The notes under the pieces are model-generated. The model saw only the letters and a program-made list of their open reading frames with translations, did no database searches and had not been told where the DNA came from. The position numbers were made by a program, and so were the translations under genes. A DNA stretch of 7,029 nucleotides, taken from the NCBI GenBank assembly GCA_030691555.1, contig JAUYEB010000043.1, positions 1 to 7,029 on the forward strand. Reading direction: 5' to 3'. The DNA is from Candidatus Bathyarchaeota archaeon. Lineage in GTDB: Archaea; Thermoproteota; Bathyarchaeia; TCS64. Below are positions 1-6,014 of the stretch, in pieces; position 1 is the stretch's first letter; each line of letters opens with the position of its first letter.

Positions 1-1
1 C

Positions 2-727
2 GGCGTCATCACCTACGCCTTCAGGAGCCCCAGCCTCGTCCAGCAGGAGCAGATCTACAAGGTACTGCTGAACAACGCCGAGTCGGTCGCGAAGATGACC
101 GGGTGCAGGCTCGGGATAAAGTGGGTGGCGAAGACGCGCACGGGGCTCTTCAACAAGGCGCTCGCCGACCTCGCCTACGAGAACCTCGAACTTATCGGTG
201 CACCCAAGTTCTCGGAGGACGACAAGGAGAAGGCGCGGGAGATTGTGAGGAAGCTCGGGTACAAGGCGCCGCAGGAGCCGTACAACGAGAAGCTCACACC
301 CCCCGACGAGTGGGAGAAGATGTGGAGGAAGCCCATCCCCAACTACCAGACACACCACGGGAGCGACGACTACGTCGAGTTCACCTGGCACTGCCCGACG
401 GTCTGGATACAGGTCTACGTACCCAGCGTCAGCGTACCGGGCGTCCGGATGCCGTCGTGGACGCGCTACGCCCTCTGTGGGATGAAGGGTGTAATCGACA
501 AGAGCATTTACACCGCGGGGAAGGCAATCAGCGGCACCATGCTCGATCTGGTGACGGAACCGGCGAGGCTGAGGACCTGCAAGGACGAGTGGAGGGAGAA
601 GACGAGTAGGTACATCGAGAAGCCGCTTCTTCCACCCGACATGGAGCCCCCGATCGACCTGCCGTGGCCGGAGTACGTGACCACGCCGAGGGGGAGGGAG
701 TGGCACATCCCCCCGTTCAAGGTCTGA
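2..727 (+). CDS. M20-family amidohydrolase, AbgB-like (partial, 5' end outside window)
   Basis: The frame is open from base 2, so this is the C-terminal 241 residues of a longer protein; bacterial AbgB is about 480 residues, so roughly the second half is present. M20 enzymes of this group are metal-dependent hydrolases that split amide bonds of small aminoacyl compounds such as p-aminobenzoyl-glutamate, usually in the cytosol. The match rests on the family-like segment with MTGCRLGIKW and then NKALADLAYENLELIGAPKF (fragment residues 32-70), and on HHGSDDYVEFTW (118-129), which lines up with the GSTDVGDVSW block of AbgB proteins. The following PGTPGHSW-type block reads PGVRMPSW (146-153), so the conserved His is replaced by Pro. 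The tail is rich in Pro and Trp and ends IPPFKV. The true substrate is unknown, and the loss of His may mean altered metal binding. The family call is fairly sure; the substrate is not. No terminator hairpin or long T-run follows the stop. Confidence 0.8.
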   Translation, partial: GVITYAFRSPSLVQQEQIYKVLLNNAESVAKMTGCRLGIKWVAKTRTGLFNKALADLAYENLELIGAPKFSEDDKEKAREIVRKLGYKAPQEPYNEKLTPPDEWEKMWRKPIPNYQTHHGSDDYVEFTWHCPTVWIQVYVPSVSVPGVRMPSWTRYALCGMKGVIDKSIYTAGKAISGTMLDLVTEPARLRTCKDEWREKTSRYIEKPLLPPDMEPPIDLPWPEYVTTPRGREWHIPPFKV

Positions 728-740
728 CCACCGGCAGCCT

Positions 741-768
741 GTTCTAACCTTTCGTACACTCGTTCTAA
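741..768 (+). repeat. GTTCTAA direct repeat, 21-bp period, upstream of a TATA-like box
   Basis: GTTCTAA occurs at 741-747 and again at 762-768. The copies start 21 bp apart, which is two turns of B-form DNA. They sit just upstream of the TATA-like element of the SIMPL gene, where an archaeal regulator could bind on one face of the helix. With only seven matching bases this may be chance. Confidence 0.3.
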
Positions 769-776
769 ACTATGGG

Positions 777-783
777 TATAATA
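777..783 (+). promoter_or_regulatory. TATA-like box (TATAATA) for the SIMPL gene
   Basis: TATAATA stands in a GC-rich setting, centred about 37 nt before the ATG at 817. Archaeal transcription usually starts about 25 nt after the TATA centre, which predicts a start near 805 and a leader of roughly 12 nt. That would exclude the upstream in-frame ATG at 772, which overlaps the box region. Confidence 0.45.
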
Positions 784-816
784 GCCCGCCGCCTCCACCT
801 CCTACCGGTAATAAAC

Positions 817-1626
817 ATGGAGAAGACACGTCAAGCAGTCTCCGTCCTAGCCGTATGTGCGTCCATACTGCTGGCTGGGATGGTAATCGCCTACAAGCCC
901 GGCATGGTGGCCGGCAGCGAGTTCAGGTTCCCAACCGGCGTCCCCCCAGCCCTCGGGGCCACGGGGTTCACAACCGGGGCAACAACCGACGCGGGCACGG
1001 CACTCAAGACCCTCAGCATATCTGGCACAGGCGTCGTCTACGTGAAGGCCGACAAGGCGACCGTCTACCTCGGCGTCTACACCGAGGATAGGCTCGCCAG
1101 CAGGGCCATCGAGGACAACGCGGCCGCGATGACCGCCGTCATCGACGCCCTCAAGCAGCTCGGCTTCACGGACGAGGACATGCAGACCACCAGCTACGGC
1201 GTGACCCCCAACTACAACTGGGACATCAGGGAGGTCGTGGGATACCAGGTCACCAACATACTGCAGGTGAAGATCACCGACCTGACGAAGGTCGGCCCCG
1301 CCATCGACGCCGCGGCCAGCGCGGGCGCCAACAGGGTCGACTCGATAAGCTTCGGGATCAGCGACCAGACCGCCGCGGCCATGAAGCTCCAGGCTTACAC
1401 CGCCGCAATCAGCGACGCCAAGGCGAAGAGCGACGTCATCACCAGCGGACTGGGGATAAAGATCGCGGGGGTCCAGAGCGTGACCGAGAGCTCCTACTAC
1501 CCGATGATGGAGTACAGGAGCTACGACGTGGCTTCCAGCTCGGGCAAGGCGACGACGCCGGTGCTCCAGGGTAACCTCAGTGTGAGCGTGACCCTGAGCA
1601 TAGTCTACCTCATCGAGCCCGCGTAA
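817..1626 (+). CDS. SIMPL domain (DUF541) protein, membrane-anchored or secreted
   Basis: The protein has 269 residues. The N-terminus (MEKTRQAV, then a hydrophobic stretch at about 8-25) is a signal peptide or membrane anchor, so the rest should lie outside the cell membrane. A low-complexity Gly/Thr/Ala linker (about 40-62) leads to the SIMPL domain (about 66-265). Recognisable family blocks are SISGTGVVYVKADKATVYLG (67-86), the NAAAMTAVIDALKQLGFTDE helix (101-120), MQTTSYGVTPNYNW (122-135), GYQVTNILQVKITDLTKVG (142-160) and ANRVDSISFGISD (171-183). DUF541 proteins are widespread periplasmic or surface proteins that often form oligomers; no enzymatic role is established. I chose the ATG at 817 rather than the in-frame ATG at 772 because the TATA-like box lies at 777-783 and the shorter form begins directly with a normal signal sequence. 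A T-run follows the stop codon, so the gene is probably transcribed alone. Confidence 0.9.
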   Translation: MEKTRQAVSVLAVCASILLAGMVIAYKPGMVAGSEFRFPTGVPPALGATGFTTGATTDAGTALKTLSISGTGVVYVKADKATVYLGVYTEDRLASRAIEDNAAAMTAVIDALKQLGFTDEDMQTTSYGVTPNYNWDIREVVGYQVTNILQVKITDLTKVGPAIDAAASAGANRVDSISFGISDQTAAAMKLQAYTAAISDAKAKSDVITSGLGIKIAGVQSVTESSYYPMMEYRSYDVASSSGKATTPVLQGNLSVSVTLSIVYLIEPA

Positions 1627-1627
1627 A

Positions 1628-1640
1628 CCCTTTTTTAACT
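1628..1640 (+). terminator. T-run terminator after the SIMPL gene
   Basis: CCCTTTTTTAACTTT begins two bases after the stop codon and contains six consecutive Ts (1631-1636). Archaeal RNA polymerase can terminate at such T-tracts without a hairpin. The same TTTTTTAA could instead act as an extra TATA-like element for the next gene. Confidence 0.45.
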
Positions 1641-1653
1641 TTACAAGCAACCG

Positions 1654-1659
1654 TTTTTA
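1654..1659 (+). promoter_or_regulatory. TATA-like box (TTTTTA) for the phosphodiesterase gene
   Basis: TTTTTA is centred about 25-26 nt before the ATG at 1682. That is the spacing expected if transcription starts at or within a base or two of the start codon, giving a leaderless mRNA. No Shine-Dalgarno-like sequence precedes this ATG, which agrees. Confidence 0.5.
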
Positions 1660-1681
1660 CCTTTGAACCCCAACTGGAGCC

Positions 1682-2480
1682 ATGTCAAGCATCGCTTCGG
1701 TGACCCCGACCGTGTGTTCGCTTTTCGGGGTCAAGCCGCCGAGGGACTCGGGGGCGAAGCCCGTCGATTCGGTTCTCGAAGAGGCGGCGAAGAAACTCAA
1801 GGGTGGAAAGATCGAGAAGGCCCTCATCTACGCACCCGACGCGATCGGTGAGGGGCTCTACCGAGACTACAAGAAGCTCTTCTCGGGCGTAAAGAGGATG
1901 GCGCCCCTGGAGGTGGAGACGAAGTCGGTCATACCGACGTGGACCCCCGTCTGCTTCAGCAGCATGTTCACCGGCGCCCAACCCGAGGTACACGGAATAA
2001 CAAAGTACGAGAAACCCGTCCTCAGCGTCGACACCCTATTCGACGCACTCGCCCGAGAGAAGAAGAGGGTCGCAATCGTCGCCGTCAAGGGAAGCAGCAT
2101 CGACCTCGTCTTCAGGAACCGGAAGATAGAACTATTACACGGAGGAGTACGACCCGCAGGTCGAGGCGCGGGTCCTCGACATCCTGAAGGCGAAGGACTA
2201 CGACCTCATACTCGCCTACCACCAGGAGTACGACGACCTCATGCACGGCTCGACGCCGAGGGACCCTAGGGCGCTTGAGGCGTTTATGAGGCACCTGAAG
2301 AGCTTCGAGACACTCGCGGCGGCGTTCAACGAGAGGTACGCCTCGGTGAACAGGGCGGTGGCATTCACCCCCGACCACGGCACCCACATAGATCCCGCTA
2401 CGGGCAAGGGCACACACGGCACCGACAGCCCAGAGGACGTCGACGTCCGCCACTTCTGGGGCGTCAGCAGGGGAAGCTAA
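1682..2480 (+). pseudogene. Alkaline phosphatase superfamily / nucleotide pyrophosphatase-type phosphodiesterase, split by a single-base frameshift
   Basis: The first frame runs 1682-2269, but after about 2128 its sequence turns unnatural (Arg/Pro/Gly-rich). The frame one base later continues the protein from 2130 to the TAA at 2478-2480. Joined, they give about 265 residues with the metal-ligand set of this superfamily, numbered on the joined protein: Asp53 in YAPDAIG, nucleophile Thr88 in IPTWTPV followed by FTGAQPEVHGI, Asp184/His188 in YDDLMHG, Asp231-His232 in TPDHG, and His245 in GTHG. This is the layout of COG1524-type phosphodiesterases, which cleave phosphate mono- or diesters with two metals (usually Zn). 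I see no signal peptide, so the product would be cytosolic. Dropping one base from GAAC at 2129-2132 gives a smooth RKIDYYTEEYD. Intact catalytic residues on both sides favour a sequencing or assembly error or a very recent mutation; programmed frameshifting is less likely. The natural substrate cannot be read from the sequence. Confidence 0.75.
2127..2136 (+). other. Frameshift site inside the phosphodiesterase gene
   Basis: The downstream frame has a TAG at 2127-2129, so a shift into it must occur at or after that codon. The upstream frame loses family-like sequence within a few codons. One extra base here, for example an A in GAAC, explains the break. There is no long homopolymer and no in-frame stop at the shift point, so the usual marks of programmed frameshifting are missing. 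Confidence 0.65.
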
Positions 2481-2483
2481 CCC

Positions 2484-2488
2484 TTTTA
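2484..2488 (+). promoter_or_regulatory. TATA-like element (CCCTTTTACC) for the TIGR04076 gene
   Basis: TTTTA within CCCTTTTACC lies in the 38-bp gap after the phosphodiesterase stop, about 33 nt before the ATG at 2519. This fits a transcript with a leader of about 8 nt. The short T-run may also help end the upstream transcript. Transcription through from the gene before is equally possible. Confidence 0.35.
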
Positions 2489-2518
2489 CCCATCGAGACC
2501 ACGGGAGAACTGAGCCGC

Positions 2519-2863
2519 ATGTACAAGGTAGTCTTCACGGTCGTCGACGTTCAGGACCCCAAGAGCATAGACGGGAATCCACCACACGTCAAGGGGCCCT
2601 GCAAGATATACAAGGTCGGTGACAAGATCACCATCACCAGCAACCCGGGGAGGCTAGTACTCGAGGAGACGGACAGCGTCTGCCTCGCCGCCTTCAGCGC
2701 CATCCTCCCCCTGACCTCGGCGATGGAGAGGAACGTCACCGAGCCCTGGGACTACATAGACAAGATAAAGTTCTTCAGCTGTCCCGACTCGGAGCGCCCC
2801 GTAACCTTCAAGGTCGAGCGCATCCCCGTGAAGCAGGGTGAGATACCCCTGAGGAAGAGCTAG
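2519..2863 (+). CDS. TIGR04076 family protein
   Basis: This is a small soluble protein of 114 residues, within the family's usual size of about 90-120. The family pattern is visible from end to end: a beta-strand start MYKVVFTVVDV, GPCKIYKVGDKITI (26-39), a middle VCLAAFSAILPL (54-65), and the end block FFSCPDSERPVTFKVERI (85-102). Cysteines 28, 55 and 88 sit in these blocks and may bind metal or be redox active; this is inference, as no biochemical role is known to me. It lies 38 bp after the phosphodiesterase gene with a TATA-like element between. Its stop codon is in the CTAG shared with the oppositely directed DUF483 gene, so there is no room for a terminator between the two. ATG is the natural start because the conserved first strand begins right there. 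No signal peptide or membrane helix is seen. Confidence 0.82.
   Translation: MYKVVFTVVDVQDPKSIDGNPPHVKGPCKIYKVGDKITITSNPGRLVLEETDSVCLAAFSAILPLTSAMERNVTEPWDYIDKIKFFSCPDSERPVTFKVERIPVKQGEIPLRKS
2860..2863. other. CTAG palindrome giving the stop codons of two convergent genes
   Basis: TAG at 2861-2863 ends the plus-strand TIGR04076 gene. The reverse complement of 2860-2862 is also TAG and ends the minus-strand DUF483 gene. The two coding regions overlap by four bases. Confidence 0.85.
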
Positions 2864-3720
2864 GCGCCCCTTATCCGGCTCAGGTACTCGCCTATGATCT
2901 CCGGCTGTCTACGCACCCTCTCTAGGTTCTCCCTGATGATCGCCTCGTAGGCTTCACCGGCCTCGGGGAGGGCTTCCGATAGCTTCGAGTGGTATAGCTC
3001 TCCCCTGGCCTTGGCCTTCTCGCACGTGGGTGTGCAGGGGAAGAAGTAGCTCGCCAGGTACGTGTGTGGGTCGGGCTCCCCCTGGAGCTCCTTCAGCTGG
3101 GTGGCCGCCCTCTCCTCCACGTTTATGCCCTGCTCCCTGTCGGAGGCGTAGCGGTCGACGCAGCAGTCGGGGTACCCGAGGAGGCGTCCCATCCTCCTAA
3201 TCCAGGGGCCGTTGAACTCTTCAGGGTAGGCGAACTGCAGCTGCCCCCGGGAGGGCTCCGGCCTCTTCACCGCCTCGACCCTGAGCTTCCCCCTCTCCTG
3301 CGTGAGCCTCTGGAGCTCCTTGAGCGTGTCCCTCTCGCGGTAGAGGTAGACCTCGTGGACGGTGGGGCGGACCTCAACCTGGTTCACCTTCAGGCCGAGC
3401 CTCTTCGCCCAAGAGGCGAGGGCCTTGTAGTCGGGGGAGCCCTCGACGACCTCCTCGAAGGCGGAGGCCATCCCCTTCCTGATCTCTCCTATCGCCTTGA
3501 TCTTCATCTTCTGGTCCTGGATCGCCCGCAGCCTCTCCATCTGGGGCTTGAAGCGGGCGTCTATGGCTGCGCCCATCGCCTCCCCCGAGGGGAGCTCCGC
3601 CGGTATCGTGGTCTGGCTGCACATTCGGAGCCCTAAGGAGACGAGCATCAGATTCTCCACGGACACCCTCCGGGCGATCCTCGGCTCGGCGAGGAGCTCG
3701 CCTAGGTCCTTTGGGTTCAA
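2860..3720 (-). CDS. DUF483 family protein, TTG start
   Basis: The protein has 286 residues, no signal peptide and no membrane helices, so it is probably cytosolic. The N-terminal half is helical and charged (about 52-160). The C-terminal half carries the family signature: YPEEFNGPWIRRMGRLLGYP (165-184) running straight into DCC (Cys186, Cys187), then FFPCTPTCEKA (226-236, Cys229 and Cys233), with His219 and His244 nearby. The paired cysteines could hold Zn or an Fe-S cluster; this is inference. DUF483 has no function I know of and is mainly archaeal. The start is TTG at 3718-3720: an in-frame stop lies 18 bases further upstream (TAA, 3741-3739), no ATG or GTG lies between, and the next ATG would remove 24 residues. 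A TTATAA element about 27 nt before the TTG fits a leaderless mRNA. The gene follows the membrane operon on the same strand, but a T-tract and its own promoter separate them. Confidence 0.82.
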   Translation of the reverse strand: MNPKDLGELLAEPRIARRVSVENLMLVSLGLRMCSQTTIPAELPSGEAMGAAIDARFKPQMERLRAIQDQKMKIKAIGEIRKGMASAFEEVVEGSPDYKALASWAKRLGLKVNQVEVRPTVHEVYLYRERDTLKELQRLTQERGKLRVEAVKRPEPSRGQLQFAYPEEFNGPWIRRMGRLLGYPDCCVDRYASDREQGINVEERAATQLKELQGEPDPHTYLASYFFPCTPTCEKAKARGELYHSKLSEALPEAGEAYEAIIRENLERVRRQPEIIGEYLSRIRGA

Positions 3721-3743
3721 CGTGGAGATATGGTCGGATTAGG

Positions 3744-3750
3744 CTTATAA
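3744..3750 (-). promoter_or_regulatory. TATA-like box (TTATAAG) for the DUF483 gene
   Basis: Read on the minus strand, TTATAAG is centred about 27 nt before the TTG start at 3720. This places the transcription start at or next to the initiation codon and gives independent support for TTG. A second TATA-like stretch (TTTTATAG, about 3776-3783) lies further upstream. Confidence 0.5.
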
Positions 3751-3754
3751 CGTA

Positions 3755-3776
3755 AGCCCAGCTACCGCTGGGGGCT
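3755..3776 (-). repeat. Imperfect inverted repeat upstream of the DUF483 promoter
   Basis: CCCAGC (3757-3762) and GCTGGG (3767-3772) form a six-base stem around a TACC loop, with AG/CT pairing further out after a two-G bulge. It lies between two TATA-like elements, where an operator could sit. On the minus strand the T-tract precedes rather than follows it, so it is not a bacterial-style terminator hairpin for the membrane operon. Confidence 0.3.
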
Positions 3777-3778
3777 AT

Positions 3779-3791
3779 AAAAGAAAAAAGT
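3779..3791 (-). terminator. T-tract terminator of the membrane-protein operon
   Basis: On the minus strand CTTTTTTCTTTTAT begins about 13 bases after the TAG of the last membrane gene. Two T-runs separated by one C are a typical archaeal intrinsic termination signal. It divides the operon from the DUF483 gene. Confidence 0.6.
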
Positions 3792-3803
3792 GGGGCTGAT
3801 TTC

Positions 3804-4493
3804 CTAGAGTGGCACTATGCCGAGTACCTTTAGGATGTACTGACCCCTCTCCGCTAGCATGCTGAAACGGAATAGCACCGTGTTGCCGAAGTAGGCGCCC
3901 AGTGCGAGCATTATGAAGTACCTGCCCGCGATGGTCACCGGCTTGACGGCCCCCGTGTGCTCGTATGTCAGCAGGAAGTACATCGTCGCGCAGATGCAAC
4001 CCGCGGCCACGAAGACGAAGCTGAACCAGTCTCCCCTCGGCGAGCTGGGGAACATTGCCCAGATCGACGTGCCAGCCGTCGGCGGGTTCACCGTGCTTAT
4101 GATCTGTGAGACGATGCTTGGCAGCGGCGTGCTCGCGATGCCCAGGCCTAGCGATGAGCCCACAAGTATGGCGATCGGGTACCTGCTGACCCACCTCTGC
4201 TTGGGCACCAGCAGGAAGTACATGCAGAAGCCCAGTATGATGGGTATTATCAGCAGGAAGTTCCACCCCCCCTTCAGCAGCGGCGTCACGGCCGTGTTCA
4301 TCAGACTCTGGAGGTTCACGATTATGCCGATTGCGAGCGCCGTCGCGACGAAGGTGTGCTCCGCGAACCTGTATACCGGGTTCTCCTTCCACAGCGGGTA
4401 GCTGTAGATGGCGAGCATCAGCAGCAGTGCGGTCCACAGGCCGGCGATGGCCAGGGGATCAGTCGGGTATGCTACGGCTATGTTTGCTATCAT
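3804..4493 (-). CDS. Uncharacterised six-helix membrane protein (operon gene 4)
   Basis: The protein has 229 residues and predicted membrane segments at about 13-33, 47-65, 77-96, 106-123, 157-176 and 189-208. Charge distribution suggests both ends outside, with the loops around KENPVYRFAEH (36-46) and PKQRWVSRYP (97-106) inside. The loop 124-156, rich in Pro, Ser and Thr, would then face out. Notable motifs are SYPLWKENPVYRFAEHTFV (31-49) and GRYFIMLALGAYFGNTVLFR (190-209). From memory, similar motifs occur in uncharacterised bacterial membrane proteins, but I could not check this. Its ATG overlaps the stop of the preceding gene in ATGA (4490-4493), so translation is probably coupled; a GAGGGGG stretch upstream may serve as a weak SD. 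It is the last gene before the T-tract at 3779-3791. The function is unknown, and no transporter motif I recognise is present. Confidence 0.85.
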   Translation of the reverse strand: MIANIAVAYPTDPLAIAGLWTALLLMLAIYSYPLWKENPVYRFAEHTFVATALAIGIIVNLQSLMNTAVTPLLKGGWNFLLIIPIILGFCMYFLLVPKQRWVSRYPIAILVGSSLGLGIASTPLPSIVSQIISTVNPPTAGTSIWAMFPSSPRGDWFSFVFVAAGCICATMYFLLTYEHTGAVKPVTIAGRYFIMLALGAYFGNTVLFRFSMLAERGQYILKVLGIVPL

Positions 4494-5350
4494 TGTTTCT
4501 TCCCCCTCATGGCGAGCATACCGACGTTAGCCAGTATGATCGCGAGTACCAACAGGACGTGGCTGACGCTGATCGCGTCCATCGTGATGGTCGCGTCTCC
4601 GGGTCGGACCACGAGTTTTTCAAGCTCGGCGGCTCCCCTGGACCCGGCGACCAATCCGAACTCGTCACCGGACAGGAAGTAGACCATGTCACCGGACTTG
4701 TTCATGGCGATGCCCAACTCCGCTACTAGCGGCGGGCTGCCCGTCTTCTCGTAGTTGACTGCGCCGTTCTTCCACTGCCTGATGTAGTACATCTGTGCGT
4801 CGCCCGTGTCGCTCGACATGACGAACTTGATCTTGTTCGCGCCGTTGATGTCCTTCATCAACGGGATCTGGTCTATGGGTGTCTTCGTGATGTCCTGCGT
4901 GAAGACCGCCCTGATGTTGTCCCTCAGGAGGGCCACGTTGGTCTCCTGTGGGGGGGCGTAGCCGAAGTAGACGTAGTCGACGCCCTCCTCCCAGTCGCTG
5001 AAGACCTCGGGCAGCTTCTCCTTGATCTTGTTCCACGTTATGTCGGTGTCTGTGTAGCCTATGCTCCAGACGATTAGTTTACCGTCTTGTGCGTGGACCT
5101 GGTAGACGGAGGCAACCATTGCGGGCAGGACGTCACCCCAGGCGCTTACGCCCGAGTTGATGCTGAGCACCACCACCTCGCCGGGCTCTATGGACTTTAG
5201 TCCATCGTAATACGCCTGGGTCGAGGGGGTGACGGCAATCGGTAGGTTCAACGGCCGGAGGAATGGCACGGTGAGGCCGATGAAGAGTATCCAGTAGAAC
5301 ACTCTCTTGTCGACGTTCTGAAGCTTTTCCCAGATACCTTGTCCACTCAT
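4490..5350 (-). CDS. Uncharacterised two-helix membrane protein with large, probably extracytoplasmic domain (operon gene 3)
   Basis: The protein has 286 residues. A charged start (MSGQGIWEKLQNVDKR) precedes membrane helix 1 (about 17-37), and helix 2 (about 260-281) is followed by RGKKQ. Positive charges at both ends put both termini in the cytoplasm, so the domain at 38-258 should face outside. That domain looks alpha/beta, with strands such as GEVVVLSINSG (57-67) and GKLIVWSIGY (90-99), then YVYFGYAPPQETNVALLRDN (126-145), TPIDQIPLMKDI (157-168) and EFGLVAGSRGAAELEKLV (230-247). No catalytic motif is obvious. The start codon lies one base after the stop of the gene before and has a perfect SD (GGAGGTG). 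Its stop overlaps the next start. It may be the outward-facing sensor, binding or scaffold part of the complex, which is inference. Confidence 0.85.
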   Translation of the reverse strand: MSGQGIWEKLQNVDKRVFYWILFIGLTVPFLRPLNLPIAVTPSTQAYYDGLKSIEPGEVVVLSINSGVSAWGDVLPAMVASVYQVHAQDGKLIVWSIGYTDTDITWNKIKEKLPEVFSDWEEGVDYVYFGYAPPQETNVALLRDNIRAVFTQDITKTPIDQIPLMKDINGANKIKFVMSSDTGDAQMYYIRQWKNGAVNYEKTGSPPLVAELGIAMNKSGDMVYFLSGDEFGLVAGSRGAAELEKLVVRPGDATITMDAISVSHVLLVLAIILANVGMLAMRGKKQ

Positions 5351-5351
5351 G

Positions 5352-6008
5352 TCATTGCACCTCCGAGTAGAAGCCCCTCTCCTTACCGATCAGGGCCCTA
5401 AACCCGTATGCGAGCAACCCGAGAGCACCCACGACGGTGAAGGCCCTCATGCCGGGGATCTGCCCGACGTTGTTGAACCAATCACCGACCAACGGGAATC
5501 CTTGCCATATGACCGCTCCGATGGGCGCGTTCGCCAGCAGAACGAATATGCCTCCGACTAGGAGGATTGCAGCGTCGATGTTCCTCGCCCTGAAGGCTCT
5601 GTAGGCGGCGGAGAAGATGTAGAAGCCCGTGATAGCGTACAGAGTCGCGCCCAGGCTCGTGTACACGTTGGCGAATATCCAAGTGTACGGATAGGGCTCG
5701 ACCCCCGTGAAGAGCTTGTATAAGCCCAGCAGCAGCAGTAGCGCGAAGAAGATCATGAACCAGGCGCTGTAGATCGCCATGCTTGTCTTGCGGCTGATCT
5801 GCCTGTAGTGTACCTGCACGAGGTTTATCGCGCCGAGTCCGATGGCCATCAGCTGGATGATCAGCGCCCAGGTCTGGAGCTGGCCGGTTATGCCGCCCGC
5901 TCCCGAGAGGCCGGGGATGTTCTTCCCGAAGAAGTAGTCGAGCATCATGACTATGGCTACTACGCCGGTCACGACGAAGACGAGTTCACGTTTGTATACC
6001 TGAGACAT
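5352..6008 (-). CDS. Uncharacterised six-helix membrane protein (operon gene 2)
   Basis: The protein has 218 residues and six predicted helices at about 9-28, 45-65, 79-99, 113-134, 145-167 and 187-206. Positive charges in MSQVYKRE, HYRQISRKTS (67-76), YRAFRARN (136-143) and FRALIGKERG (203-212) all fall on the same side, giving a clean model with both ends in the cytoplasm and short outer loops. Distinct motifs are AFRARNIDAAILL (138-150) with LANAPIGAVIWQGFPLVGDW (158-177), and the C-terminal GALGLLAYGFRALIGKERGF (194-213). No heme, metal or transporter signature is evident. The ATG is six bases after the stop of gene 1. SD-like GAGGT (6020-6024) and GTGATG (6013-6018) overlap the end of that gene, so the two are probably translated together. 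Co-transcription with three other membrane proteins suggests it is an integral core subunit. The function is unknown. Confidence 0.85.
   Translation of the reverse strand: MSQVYKRELVFVVTGVVAIVMMLDYFFGKNIPGLSGAGGITGQLQTWALIIQLMAIGLGAINLVQVHYRQISRKTSMAIYSAWFMIFFALLLLLGLYKLFTGVEPYPYTWIFANVYTSLGATLYAITGFYIFSAAYRAFRARNIDAAILLVGGIFVLLANAPIGAVIWQGFPLVGDWFNNVGQIPGMRAFTVVGALGLLAYGFRALIGKERGFYSEVQ
5358..5364 (-). promoter_or_regulatory. Strong Shine-Dalgarno site (GGAGGTG) for operon gene 3
   Basis: GGAGGTG on the minus strand is fully complementary to the usual archaeal 16S rRNA 3' end and lies seven bases before the ATG at 5350. It sits inside the last codons of gene 2. It fixes the start of gene 3 and suggests that gene 3 is translated at a high rate. 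Confidence 0.8.
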
Positions 6009-6014
6009 TTTTCA

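Noticed and set aside
795..803. CCACCTCCT, a copy of the 16S rRNA 3' end (anti-Shine-Dalgarno), just before the SIMPL start
   Set aside because: It lies in a C-rich stretch (cgcctccacctcct) and is short; chance is the simplest explanation, and nothing around it resembles an rRNA gene end.
772..816. In-frame upstream ATG that would lengthen the SIMPL protein by 15 residues
   Set aside because: It overlaps the TATA-like box region and would put MGIIARRLHLLPVIN ahead of a normal signal sequence; the ATG at 817 fits better.
847..1650. Long open frame on the minus strand opposite the SIMPL gene (267 codons)
   Set aside because: It is rich in Gly, Arg, Val and His without any domain pattern and mirrors the codon bias of the real gene on the other strand.
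2127..2136. Programmed frameshifting as the explanation for the split phosphodiesterase
   Set aside because: No slippery run, no stop codon in the original frame at the shift point and no evident downstream structure; a single-base error or mutation is simpler, though not proven.
3064..3636. Plus-strand open frame of 190 codons opposite the DUF483 gene
   Set aside because: Low-complexity Leu/Pro/Gly/Arg composition, no family motif, and fully explained as a shadow of the GC-rich DUF483 coding strand.
3775..4437. Overlapping minus-strand frame of 220 codons inside operon gene 4
   Set aside because: It reads as Arg/His/Gly-rich sequence with no membrane or domain character; the other frame gives a clean multi-helix membrane protein with a coupled start.
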